From DAOMNN01 sp050486545 (GTDB lineage Bacteria; Pseudomonadota; Gammaproteobacteria; Burkholderiales; Rhodocyclaceae), in the NCBI GenBank assembly GCA_050486545.1, contig JBJHDM010000055.1, positions 1-20,476 of the forward strand: a DNA stretch of 20,476 bases, given 5' to 3'. The notes beneath the pieces are model-generated. The model was not told the DNA's origin, did not search any database, and saw only the letters and a program-made list of their open reading frames with translations. Both the position numbers and the translations under genes were made by a program. Below are positions 1 through 8,202 of this stretch, piece by piece. Each line of letters opens with the position of its first letter. Positions within the stretch are counted from its first letter, which is position 1.

Positions 1-154
1 GGGTGCGTTCGAAGAGGGTCACACCGATCTCCGCCTGGAGCTTCTTGACCTGCAGGCTGAGCGCCGGTTGGGTCAGGAAGAGCCGCTCGGCCGCACGGGT
101 GAGGTTGCCCTCCCGGGCCACGGTGACGAAGGCGCGAAGGCTCGCGTGATCCAT
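1..154 (-). CDS. LysR-type transcriptional regulator, N-terminal part
   Basis: The first 51 codons of a LysR-family regulator, cut by the window edge. The protein begins MDHASLRAFVTVAREGNLTR and continues AAERLFLTQPALSLQVKKLQ, then EIGVTLFERT. This is the canonical LysR winged helix-turn-helix: the AAERL helix, the recognition helix around TQPALSLQVKKLE, and the LFERT strand. The effector-binding domain lies outside the window. It is transcribed away from the dehydrogenase operon, the usual arrangement for a LysR protein that controls its divergent neighbour, and a good LysR box sits between them (171-191). The ATG at 154-152 matches the normal LysR N-terminus. Family assignment is safe; the inducer is unknown. 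Confidence 0.93.
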   Translation of the reverse strand, partial: MDHASLRAFVTVAREGNLTRAAERLFLTQPALSLQVKKLQAEIGVTLFERT

Positions 155-170
155 GGAACACCCCCACTCC

Positions 171-191
171 GATATTAGCCATGATTATATC
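171..191. promoter_or_regulatory. Probable LysR-box operator (GATAT-N11-ATATC)
   Basis: A perfect 5-bp inverted repeat, GATAT and ATATC, separated by exactly 11 bases. It contains the T-N11-A core that LysR regulators recognise. It starts 17 bp upstream of the regulator's ATG and is centred about 65 bp upstream of the predicted mmsA transcription start, the classical recognition-site position for a LysR activator. Binding is inferred, not shown. Confidence 0.65.
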
Positions 192-209
192 CGGATCAAG
201 AAATTCTCA

Positions 210-239
210 TTGGACCCCATTCGCCTCGACGGCTATAAG
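210..239 (+). promoter_or_regulatory. Predicted sigma70-type promoter of the mmsA-GMC operon
   Basis: A -35-like TTGGAC (210-215) and a -10-like TATAAG (234-239) are separated by 18 bp, predicting a start near 246 and a leader of about 60 nt before the ATG at 309. Its position relative to the LysR box supports the call. Confidence 0.5.
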
Positions 240-308
240 TTCATGATCGGATGACCCCCGCCAATGGAATGTCGTCGACCCAACCCTGGAGACTACGAGG
301 AAAGTGAT

Positions 309-1826
<1,518 letters not shown>

Positions 1827-1846
1827 TCGCGGGGGCCACGCAAGAC

Positions 1847-3469
1847 ATGAAGGATTTCGGCGAGTTCGACTACGTCATCGTTGGCGCCGGTGCGGCCGGC
1901 TGCGTGCTGGCCAACCGCCTGTCGGCCGATCCGGACGTCTCGGTGCTGCTGCTCGAGGCCGGCGGCAAGGACGACTGGATCTGGATCCACATCCCGGTCG
2001 GCTACCTGTTCTGCATCAACAATCCGCGCACCGACTGGTGTTACCGGACCGAAGCGGAACCGGGCCTGAACGGCCGCTCGATCATCTACGCGCGCGGCAA
2101 GGGGCTGGGCGGCAGCACGTCGATCAACGCTATGATCTACATGCGCGGCCAGGCCCGCGACTACGACGAGTGGGCCAGCCTGACCGGCGACGCCGACTGG
2201 TCGTGGAGCAAGGTGCTGCCGATGTTCAAGGCGAGCGAAGACCACTGGCGTGGCGCGAGCGAACTGCACGGCGCGGGCAACGAATGGCGCGTGGAGCAGC
2301 AGCGCCTGCGCTGGGACATCCTCGACCGCTTCGTCGAGGCTGCGGAGCAGGCCGGCATCCCGGCCACCCCGGATTTCAACGGCGGCAACAACTTCGGCAG
2401 CAGCCAGTTCGAGGTCAACCAGAAACGCGGCGTGCGCTGGAACGCCTCCAAGGCTTTCCTCCGTCCGGCGCTGAACCGGCCCAACCTCAAGATCGTCACC
2501 CATGCGCTGAGCGACCGGCTCGTGCTCGAAGGACGCAGCGTCCGGGGCATCGAGTTCCGCGTGGACGGCCAGCACTGCATCGCCCGAAGCCGCATCGAGA
2601 CCGTGCTCACCGCCGGCTCGCTGGGTTCACCCGCGATCCTGCAGCGCTCCGGGATCGGCGAGGCCGGCTTCCTGCAGGAGCTGGGCATCGACGTCGCCCA
2701 CGCCCTGCCCGGCGTCGGCAACAACCTGCAGGATCACCTGCAGCTGCGCAGCGTGTTCAAGGTGGAGGGCATCAAGACGCTCAACCAGCAGGCCAACAGC
2801 CTGTGGGGCAAGGCGATGATGGGCCTGGAGTACCTGCTGCTGCGGCGCGGCCCGCTGACGATGGCGCCGAGCCAGCTCGGCCTGTTCGCACACTCCACGC
2901 CGGACGAAGCCACGCCGGACCTCGAGTACCACGTGCAGCCACTGTCGCTGGACAAGTTCGGCGACCCGCTCCACACCTTCCCGGCCTTCACCGCGAGCGT
3001 ATGCGACCTGCGACCGAAGTCGCGCGGCTGGATGAAGATCCGCGACCTCGACCCGGCCAGTGCCCCACGCATCGCTCCGTGCTACCTCTCGAGCGATGCC
3101 GACCGCGCCAAGGCGGCACGGGCGATCCGGCTCACGCGCCGCATTGCCTCGCAGGCGGCACTGGCACCGTACCGGCCGGTCGAACACCTGCCCGGTCCGG
3201 GGTTCGAGAGCGACGAGGATCTGGCGGTCGCAGCGGGCAACATCGGCACGACGATCTTCCACCCGGTCGGGACCTGCAAGATGGGCACTGCCGACGACGA
3301 CTCGGCGGTCGTGGACAGTCGCCTGCGCGTACGCGGCATGGACGGCCTGCGCGTGGTCGACGCGTCGATCATGCCGACGATCACGTCGGGCAACACCAGC
3401 TCGCCGACGATCATGATCGCCGAGCGCGGCGCGGCGATGATTCGCGAAGACCGTCGCCGACGCACCTGA
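1847..3469 (+). CDS. GMC-family FAD-dependent alcohol (choline-like) dehydrogenase
   Basis: A 540-aa GMC oxidoreductase. The N-terminal FAD-binding fold shows GxGxxG (Gly13, 15, 18 in VGAGAAG) and the acidic ribose-binding residue Glu37 in LLLEAGG. The GMC signature GKGLGGSTSINAMIYMRG follows. The C-terminal domain has the catalytic His (about 472, in FHPVGTCKMG) and Asn (about 516, in SGNTSSP). It oxidises a primary alcohol to an aldehyde, passing electrons to a membrane carrier or oxygen. Together with the preceding MmsA-type enzyme this suggests an alcohol-to-aldehyde-to-acyl-CoA path. ATG 1847 begins 20 bp after the mmsA stop. An in-frame GTG at 1823 overlaps that stop as GTGA and would couple translation, adding eight residues. 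The true alcohol is unknown; a choline dehydrogenase name would be over-precise. Confidence 0.88.
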   Translation: MKDFGEFDYVIVGAGAAGCVLANRLSADPDVSVLLLEAGGKDDWIWIHIPVGYLFCINNPRTDWCYRTEAEPGLNGRSIIYARGKGLGGSTSINAMIYMRGQARDYDEWASLTGDADWSWSKVLPMFKASEDHWRGASELHGAGNEWRVEQQRLRWDILDRFVEAAEQAGIPATPDFNGGNNFGSSQFEVNQKRGVRWNASKAFLRPALNRPNLKIVTHALSDRLVLEGRSVRGIEFRVDGQHCIARSRIETVLTAGSLGSPAILQRSGIGEAGFLQELGIDVAHALPGVGNNLQDHLQLRSVFKVEGIKTLNQQANSLWGKAMMGLEYLLLRRGPLTMAPSQLGLFAHSTPDEATPDLEYHVQPLSLDKFGDPLHTFPAFTASVCDLRPKSRGWMKIRDLDPASAPRIAPCYLSSDADRAKAARAIRLTRRIASQAALAPYRPVEHLPGPGFESDEDLAVAAGNIGTTIFHPVGTCKMGTADDDSAVVDSRLRVRGMDGLRVVDASIMPTITSGNTSSPTIMIAERGAAMIREDRRRRT

Positions 3470-3488
3470 CCGCCCGGCAGCGTACGAA

Positions 3489-3520
3489 GCGTGACGGCCC
3501 GCAAATGCGGGCCGTCACGC
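3489..3520. terminator. Hairpin terminator between convergent operons
   Basis: A perfect 14-bp inverted repeat (3489-3502 and 3507-3520, arm GCGTGACGGCCCGC) closes a 4-nt AAAT loop and is followed on the plus strand by TTT. It lies 19 bp after the GMC gene stop and 28 bp from the dctM stop, so it probably ends both converging transcripts. The U-tract is short. Confidence 0.75.
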
Positions 3521-3548
3521 TTTCATGCGATTGCAATGCCGGGCGACG

Positions 3549-4910
3549 TCAGCCGTACATCGCCTTCGGCAGCCATAGCACCAGGTCTTCCCACATGAAG
3601 ACGATCGCGACCGCGAGGAGCTGCAGCATGATGAACGGGATCACGCCCATGTAGATATGCTTGGTCTTGATCTGCGGTGGCACCACCCCCTTGAGATAGA
3701 ACAGCGAAAAGCCCACCGGCGGGGTCAGGAACGAGGTCTGCAGACACAGCGCGAAGAGCACGACGAACCAGATCGGATCGAAGCCCAGCGCGACGACGAC
3801 CGGACCGACCAGCGGCAGCAGGATCAGGCTGATCTCCAGCCAGTCGAGGAAGAACCCGGCCAGGAACGCGATCAGCAGGATCACGATGACGATGCCCTCG
3901 GGGGGCAGCGGAATGCCCTTGAGCATGCCGGCGATGAACTCGTCGCCGCCCAGCGAGCGCAGTACCACCGCGAAGGCGGTCGCGCCGATGAAGATGCCGA
4001 ACACGAAGGCGGACGTGACCGTCGTCTTTTCGCAAACGTCCTTCAGCACCGCCCAGGACAGCTTGCGGTTGGTCAGCGCCAAGAGGGTCGCGCCCAGCGC
4101 GCCGACCCCTGCCGCTTCGGTCGGGGTCGCGATACCGAAGAAGATCGAACCGAGCACGGCAAGAATGAGCCCCAACGGCGGAATGACCGCGAGCAGCACC
4201 TCCCCCACCAGCTTCCACGTGACCGGCGGCAGGTCGCGCGGCGGCTGGGCCAGCTTCGGATTGACCATCGCGGCGATGATCACGTATGCGATGTAAAGCA
4301 GCCCGAGCATGACCCCCGGGATCAACGCCCCCATGAACAGGTTGCCGACCGACAGCGACAACTGGTCGGCCATGATGATGAGCATGATGCTCGGCGGGAT
4401 GAGAATGCCCAGCGTACCGGCCGAGGCGACCACCCCGCTGGCAAAGGCCGGTGAATAGCGCTGCTCCAGCATGACCGGGATCGACAGCATCGCCAGCAGC
4501 ACCACCGAGGCACCGACGATGCCGGTGGACGCGGCAAGAAGGATGCCGATCACGATGACCGCTACGCCAAGGCCGCCGCGAAAGCGGCCGAACAGCTTGA
4601 TGAAGCTCATCATCAGGCGTTCCGCGATACCCGATCGCTCGAGCATCAAACCCATGAAGATGAACATCGGCAGCGCCACGAGCACCCAGTTGCTCATGAT
4701 CGAGAAAATGCGCTGCACGATGACGCCGAAAATGCGCCAGTCGGTCAGGAAGTACGTGTCGTAGTCGAAATGTTCGGCGAGGAAGATCGCCAGCACACTG
4801 AAGACGACCGCGATGCCCGACAGCAGCCATGCGATCGGGTAGCCGGTGAAGATCAGCACGATGAAGCTGGCCAGCATCGCGATGACGAGAATTTCGTTTT
4901 GTTCGAACAC
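3549..4910 (-). CDS. dctM: TRAP transporter large permease, DctM subunit
   Basis: A 453-aa, very hydrophobic protein with about a dozen predicted membrane helices, the large (transport) subunit of a tripartite ATP-independent periplasmic transporter. Family features include ALPMFIFMGLMLERSGIAERL near residue 80, the small-residue-rich LGILIPPSIMLIIMADQLSLSVGNLF segment, IATPTEAAGVGALGA, and the C-terminal TSFLTPPVGFSLFYLKGVVP. The fusion-free length and the sequence style resemble the mannitol/chloroaromatic branch, but subfamily does not fix the substrate. It starts at a GTG (4910-4908) with CAGGAG 8 nt upstream. It is last in the dctP-dctQ-dctM operon and works with both other subunits in the inner membrane using a sodium gradient. 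Confidence 0.93.
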   Translation of the reverse strand: MFEQNEILVIAMLASFIVLIFTGYPIAWLLSGIAVVFSVLAIFLAEHFDYDTYFLTDWRIFGVIVQRIFSIMSNWVLVALPMFIFMGLMLERSGIAERLMMSFIKLFGRFRGGLGVAVIVIGILLAASTGIVGASVVLLAMLSIPVMLEQRYSPAFASGVVASAGTLGILIPPSIMLIIMADQLSLSVGNLFMGALIPGVMLGLLYIAYVIIAAMVNPKLAQPPRDLPPVTWKLVGEVLLAVIPPLGLILAVLGSIFFGIATPTEAAGVGALGATLLALTNRKLSWAVLKDVCEKTTVTSAFVFGIFIGATAFAVVLRSLGGDEFIAGMLKGIPLPPEGIVIVILLIAFLAGFFLDWLEISLILLPLVGPVVVALGFDPIWFVVLFALCLQTSFLTPPVGFSLFYLKGVVPPQIKTKHIYMGVIPFIMLQLLAVAIVFMWEDLVLWLPKAMYG

Positions 4911-4983
4911 GAACCGGCTCCTGTCCTGGTGAACTATTCGATGCCGCGCTGCGGCGGTCTTCAGGGGTTATCGATCGGCAACC

Positions 4984-5574
4984 TCAGGGTTTGCGCGCAC
5001 GGGGGAAGCCCGTCAGCAGCGAAAACGCCCGGATCAGCCTTGCCAGTCCCGCCATCGCGAGCAGGGCGAACGCATAAATGATGAACGACTTGATGATCCA
5101 CCGCATCGGCAGACCGCCCGGCGCAGCAGAGATCTCGTTCATGCGGTAGGAGCGCTCCACGAAGGGATACGCATAGCTCAGGATGAAATAGCAGAACGGC
5201 AGGAACAGCAGCACCGTCCCGAGAATCTCGATGAGCGCCCGCGTGCGGGGCTGGAAGTGCTCCGCGAACACATCTACGCGCACGTGGCCGTCGTGAATAA
5301 AACAGAAGGCCAGCCCGATCATGAAGCCGGCGGCATACAGATGCCACTGCAGTTCCTCGAGGGCGATGATGTTGGTGCCCACAACGTAGCGCAGCACCAC
5401 GTTGCCCACCACCAGCAGCACCAGCGGAACCCAGATCCAGGAAAACGCCTTGCCGAAGAAGACGACCACGGCTTCGAGAATGTCGGACGGAAGGGTGCGC
5501 GGATACTGCACCGCAGTCGACCCGTGGGTGACCGCCTCCTCCACCTTGTCCAGATCGAGTTTGATTTCAGCCAT
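4984..5574 (-). CDS. dctQ: TRAP transporter small permease, DctQ subunit
   Basis: A 196-aa protein with about four membrane helices and the DctQ-family pattern: FSWIWVPLVLLVVGNVVLRY, then the conserved ALEELQWHLYAAGFMIGLAF with the Glu-Glu-x-x-Trp motif, and DGHVRVDVF in the loop after the second helix. It pairs with DctM in the inner membrane. The N-terminal extension of about 40 residues (MAEIKLDLDKVEEAV) is hydrophilic. It begins at ATG 5574 after GGGGA and ends 73 bp before dctM. Confidence 0.92.
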   Translation of the reverse strand: MAEIKLDLDKVEEAVTHGSTAVQYPRTLPSDILEAVVVFFGKAFSWIWVPLVLLVVGNVVLRYVVGTNIIALEELQWHLYAAGFMIGLAFCFIHDGHVRVDVFAEHFQPRTRALIEILGTVLLFLPFCYFILSYAYPFVERSYRMNEISAAPGGLPMRWIIKSFIIYAFALLAMAGLARLIRAFSLLTGFPRARKP

Positions 5575-5607
5575 GATTCCCCGACATCACGTGGTTTGCG
5601 CAATACC

Positions 5608-5633
5608 GGGGCCGTACCGCCTGGTACGGCCCC
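5608..5633 (-). promoter_or_regulatory. Intercistronic hairpin between dctP and dctQ
   Basis: A perfect 11-bp inverted repeat (GGGGCCGTACC and its complement) with a 4-nt loop sits just after the dctP stop. No U-tract follows in the direction of transcription, so it is more likely an mRNA-stabilising or processing element, or a leaky attenuator, than a full terminator. Such elements fit the known need for more binding protein (DctP) than permease. Confidence 0.6.
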
Positions 5634-5644
5634 TCCAGACTTAC

Positions 5645-6706
5645 TTACTTGCTGGCGTCGAAGTCGCGCGGCAGATAGCCGTACTTCTTCCACACCGCAT
5701 GCTCGGCCTGGAATTCCTTCATGGAGTTATAGACCTTGGCCCACATCGGATCATTGGCCGAACGGCGCTCCATCACGCGATCGGTCGCTTCCTTGAACGC
5801 GCCCAGGATCTCTTCACTGTACGGCATCAGGTTCACGCCCTGCTCCTGGAAGCGCTTCAGCACCGCACCCTGCAACGCCTCGGCACGCGACAACGCGTAC
5901 ATGTTCGCAGCCATGCAGGTATTCTCGATCAGCGCCTTAGTCTGGGCGTTGAGCTTGTTCCACTCGCCCAGGTTCACGTACAGGAACTGGTTCGTGGACG
6001 GTTGGTGCCAGCCCGGCAACGCGTAGTACTTGGCGACCTGGAAGAATCCCAGTTGCTCATCGACGGTCGGCAGCGAGAACTCGGTACCATCGAGCACCCC
6101 GGTTTCCAGCGCCTGATACAGTTCACCGCCCGGCAGCATCGTCACCGACTTGCCGAACTCGGCCATGATCTCGCCACCGACGCCCGCGGCGCGGAACTTC
6201 ATGCCCTTGAACTGATCGACCGACGTGATCTCCTCGCGGAACCAACCGGCCGCCTCGGGGCTGATCGTACCGCAGGAAATCGGATAGACGTTGTGCGGCG
6301 CAAAGGCTTCCTTGAGCAGCGCATCCCCACCATGGAAATACAGCCAGGCGGTGAACTCGGACGACTCCAGCCCGAACGGCGTCGCGCCGAACAGCGCGGA
6401 GACCGGCACCTGCCCCCACTCGTAGCCCATCCACGAATAGCCCGCCGGCACGTTGCCCGTGCTGACGTTCTCGAAAATGCTCAGTGCCGGAATCAGCGCG
6501 CCCGGCTCGAACACCTGCAGGTTCACACGGCCGCCGCTGGACTCGCGCAGCATATCGGCCACCACCGGCATGGTGTCACCCAGGGCGGTCAGGGAAGAAG
6601 CGAACGCCATCGGCACCTGCCAGCGTACGCGGTCGAAATCAGCGGCTGCAGGGGCGGCGACCGCCATGGTCGAAGCCAGCAGTACCGTTCCCAGAGTCTT
6701 TTTCAT
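5645..6706 (-). CDS. dctP: TRAP transporter periplasmic solute-binding protein, DctP family
   Basis: A 353-aa precursor. A typical Sec signal peptide (MKKTLGTVLLAST... ending APAAA, cleavage near residue 22) exports it to the periplasm, where it captures the ligand and delivers it to DctQM. The mature protein begins DFDRVRWQVPMAF and contains the family's ligand-binding segment FKGMKFRAAG, whose Arg pairs with the substrate carboxylate in characterised members, and the LPGGELYQALETGVLDGTEF region. The start at 6706 was chosen over an upstream in-frame ATG at 6817 because it gives the signal peptide and has AAGGAG at 6713-6718. It is first in the TRAP operon. The subfamily acts on carboxylates such as oxo- or hydroxy-acids; the ligand here is not determined. 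Confidence 0.92.
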   Translation of the reverse strand: MKKTLGTVLLASTMAVAAPAAADFDRVRWQVPMAFASSLTALGDTMPVVADMLRESSGGRVNLQVFEPGALIPALSIFENVSTGNVPAGYSWMGYEWGQVPVSALFGATPFGLESSEFTAWLYFHGGDALLKEAFAPHNVYPISCGTISPEAAGWFREEITSVDQFKGMKFRAAGVGGEIMAEFGKSVTMLPGGELYQALETGVLDGTEFSLPTVDEQLGFFQVAKYYALPGWHQPSTNQFLYVNLGEWNKLNAQTKALIENTCMAANMYALSRAEALQGAVLKRFQEQGVNLMPYSEEILGAFKEATDRVMERRSANDPMWAKVYNSMKEFQAEHAVWKKYGYLPRDFDASK

Positions 6707-6740
6707 CGAGGTCTCCTTCGTTTGTAGAGTGACGCAGCGA

Positions 6741-6755
6741 GCAAACCAAGTTTGC
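6741..6755. promoter_or_regulatory. Candidate operator upstream of dctP
   Basis: A perfect inverted repeat GCAAAC-CAA-GTTTGC lies 35 bp upstream of the dctP start. A further half-site GCAAACC occurs at 6776-6782. The position suits a repressor or activator of the TRAP operon. No clear -35/-10 pair was found on this strand. Confidence 0.4.
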
Positions 6756-6861
6756 AGCGCGAAAGGTAACCAAACGCAAACCGCCCCGCAATCAAGGTAA
6801 ACCCATACCGCGCGCACATCAAAACATGCATGGATTCAGCAAGTTGCGGAAGTCCAACGGT

Positions 6862-6922
6862 TTTTTGACCACCTGCTATCCATCAGGGATAGTCAAAAAC
6901 CCGGCGATTTGTCCTACAAATC
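6862..6922. promoter_or_regulatory. Cluster of three inverted repeats, possible regulator sites
   Basis: TTTTTGAC (6862-6869) pairs with GTCAAAAA (6892-6899). Inside it CTATCC (6876-6881) pairs with GGATAG (6887-6892). Next to these GATTTGT-CCT-ACAAATC (6906-6922) is a perfect 7-bp hairpin. The stretch 6707-7061 holds no gene that I can support, so these are most likely regulatory sites for dctP or for the lost regulator downstream. No protein is assigned. Confidence 0.35.
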
Positions 6923-7061
6923 TCCCCTGAACGCTGCAGGAAGCCTCTCACGCTGGGCGTGAACTACATCACGGTCCCGGATCACCACGGTTGCGCATCC
7001 TCCGTGCAAACCCTACCCTGACCGATCATGACGCATGGATCCACAGACCGGGGGACAGCCG

Positions 7062-7148
7062 ATGAACCGGACCGAACGCCTGTACAAGATCGAGACTCGT
7101 TTTCAAACCATCGAGGGGCTCATTCTACGACCGACACCGTTGATTTAG
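7062..7148 (+). pseudogene. Remnant N-terminus of a WYL/HTH-type regulator
   Basis: After a strong GGGGGA ribosome site the reading begins MNRTERLYKIETRFQ, the typical opening of the WYL-domain regulators often encoded beside CRISPR-cas genes. Similarity stops after about a dozen residues and the frame ends at TAG 7146-7148 after 28 codons. The position directly upstream of cas1 is where such a regulator would be expected. I read it as the leftover start of a deleted gene. The short match makes this tentative. Confidence 0.4.
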
Positions 7149-7189
7149 CGGCGCCTATCGTGACGCCTCCAACCCGCCCGTGATCTCGA

Positions 7190-7219
7190 TTGCCAACCTG
7201 TTCTGCAGCTGCGTATAGA
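7190..7219 (+). promoter_or_regulatory. Candidate cas1-cas3 promoter
   Basis: TTGCCA (7190-7195), an 18-bp spacer, then TATAGA (7214-7219). The predicted start falls at about 7226, on the cas1 ATG (7225). No Shine-Dalgarno sequence precedes cas1, so the mRNA could be leaderless or nearly so. This is prediction only. Confidence 0.4.
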
Positions 7220-7224
7220 CCCCC

Positions 7225-8202
7225 ATGAATTCAATCTCGCCTTCAGACCTCAAGACCATCCTCCACTCCAAGCGGGCGAACCTGTACTATCTGGAACATT
7301 GCCGGGTCCTGGTGAACGGTGGCCGCGTCGAGTACGTCACCGACGAAGGCAAGCAGTCGCTGTACTGGAACATCCCCATCGCCAACACCACCACGCTGCT
7401 GCTCGGCACCGGCACCTCGGTCACGCAGGCGGCCATGCGCGAGCTGGCCAAGGCCGGGGTGCTGGTGGGTTTCTGCGGTGGTGGCGGCACACCGCTGTTC
7501 ACCGCCAACGAGGTCGACTTCGAAGTAGCGTGGTTCTCGCCCCAGAGCGAGTACCGTCCGACCGAGTACCTGCAGTCCTGGGTGCGCTTCTGGTTCGACG
7601 ACGGGCTGCGGCTGAGCGCCGCCAAAGCCATCCAGCAGGCCCGGCTCACTCGCATCGCGGCGCACTGGACCAACAACCGGCGACTCGCGGAAGCGGATTT
7701 CCTCGTACCCCCCGAACGGCTCGAAGCCGCACTGGAAGCCTCCCGGCGCGCCATCACCACGGCACCGGACAACACCGCCCTGCTCACCGAAGAAGCACGC
7801 CTCACCAAGACCCTGTTCAAGCTCGCCTGTGACGCCACCGACTACGGCGCATTCACCCGCGCCAAGGGCGGCAGCGGCGGCGACCCGGCCAACCGTTTTC
7901 TCGACCACGGCAACTACCTCGCCTATGGGCTGGGCGCCACCGCCACCTGGGTCCTCGGCCTGCCACACGGCTTGGCGGTGCTGCACGGCAAGACGCGCCG
8001 CGGCGGGCTAGTGTTCGACGTTGCCGACCTGGTCAAGGACGCAGTGATCCTGCCACAGGCCTTCGTCTCGGCAATGTGCGGCGAAAGCGAACAGGAATTC
8101 CGCGACAACTGCATCGAAACCCTGGTCCAGGCCGAGTCGCTGGACTTCATGATCGACACCCTGAAGGCGATCGCCATTGAAACCGGGAAGCACGCCGCAT
8201 GA
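7225..8202 (+). CDS. cas1: CRISPR integrase Cas1, type I-F
   Basis: A 325-aa Cas1 of subtype I-F, close in length to the Pseudomonas aeruginosa enzyme (about 324 aa). It carries the subtype hallmark segments LKTILHSKRANLYYLEHCRV, NIPIANTTTLLLGTGTSVTQ and GVLVGFCGGGGTPLF. The metal-binding residues are at the expected places: Glu190 in the TEEARLTK helix, His254 in LHGKTRRGG, and Asp265/Asp268 in FDVADLV. With the Cas2-3 fusion encoded next it integrates new spacers at the leader end of the array. The stop overlaps the cas3 start as ATGA, so the two are translationally coupled. No obvious ribosome site precedes it. Confidence 0.97.
   Translation: MNSISPSDLKTILHSKRANLYYLEHCRVLVNGGRVEYVTDEGKQSLYWNIPIANTTTLLLGTGTSVTQAAMRELAKAGVLVGFCGGGGTPLFTANEVDFEVAWFSPQSEYRPTEYLQSWVRFWFDDGLRLSAAKAIQQARLTRIAAHWTNNRRLAEADFLVPPERLEAALEASRRAITTAPDNTALLTEEARLTKTLFKLACDATDYGAFTRAKGGSGGDPANRFLDHGNYLAYGLGATATWVLGLPHGLAVLHGKTRRGGLVFDVADLVKDAVILPQAFVSAMCGESEQEFRDNCIETLVQAESLDFMIDTLKAIAIETGKHAA

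Noticed and set aside
6707..6860. Sigma54 promoter for dctP
   Set aside because: A TGG and a TTGC occur near 6850 on the minus strand, but their spacing is three bases too long for the -24/-12 pattern.
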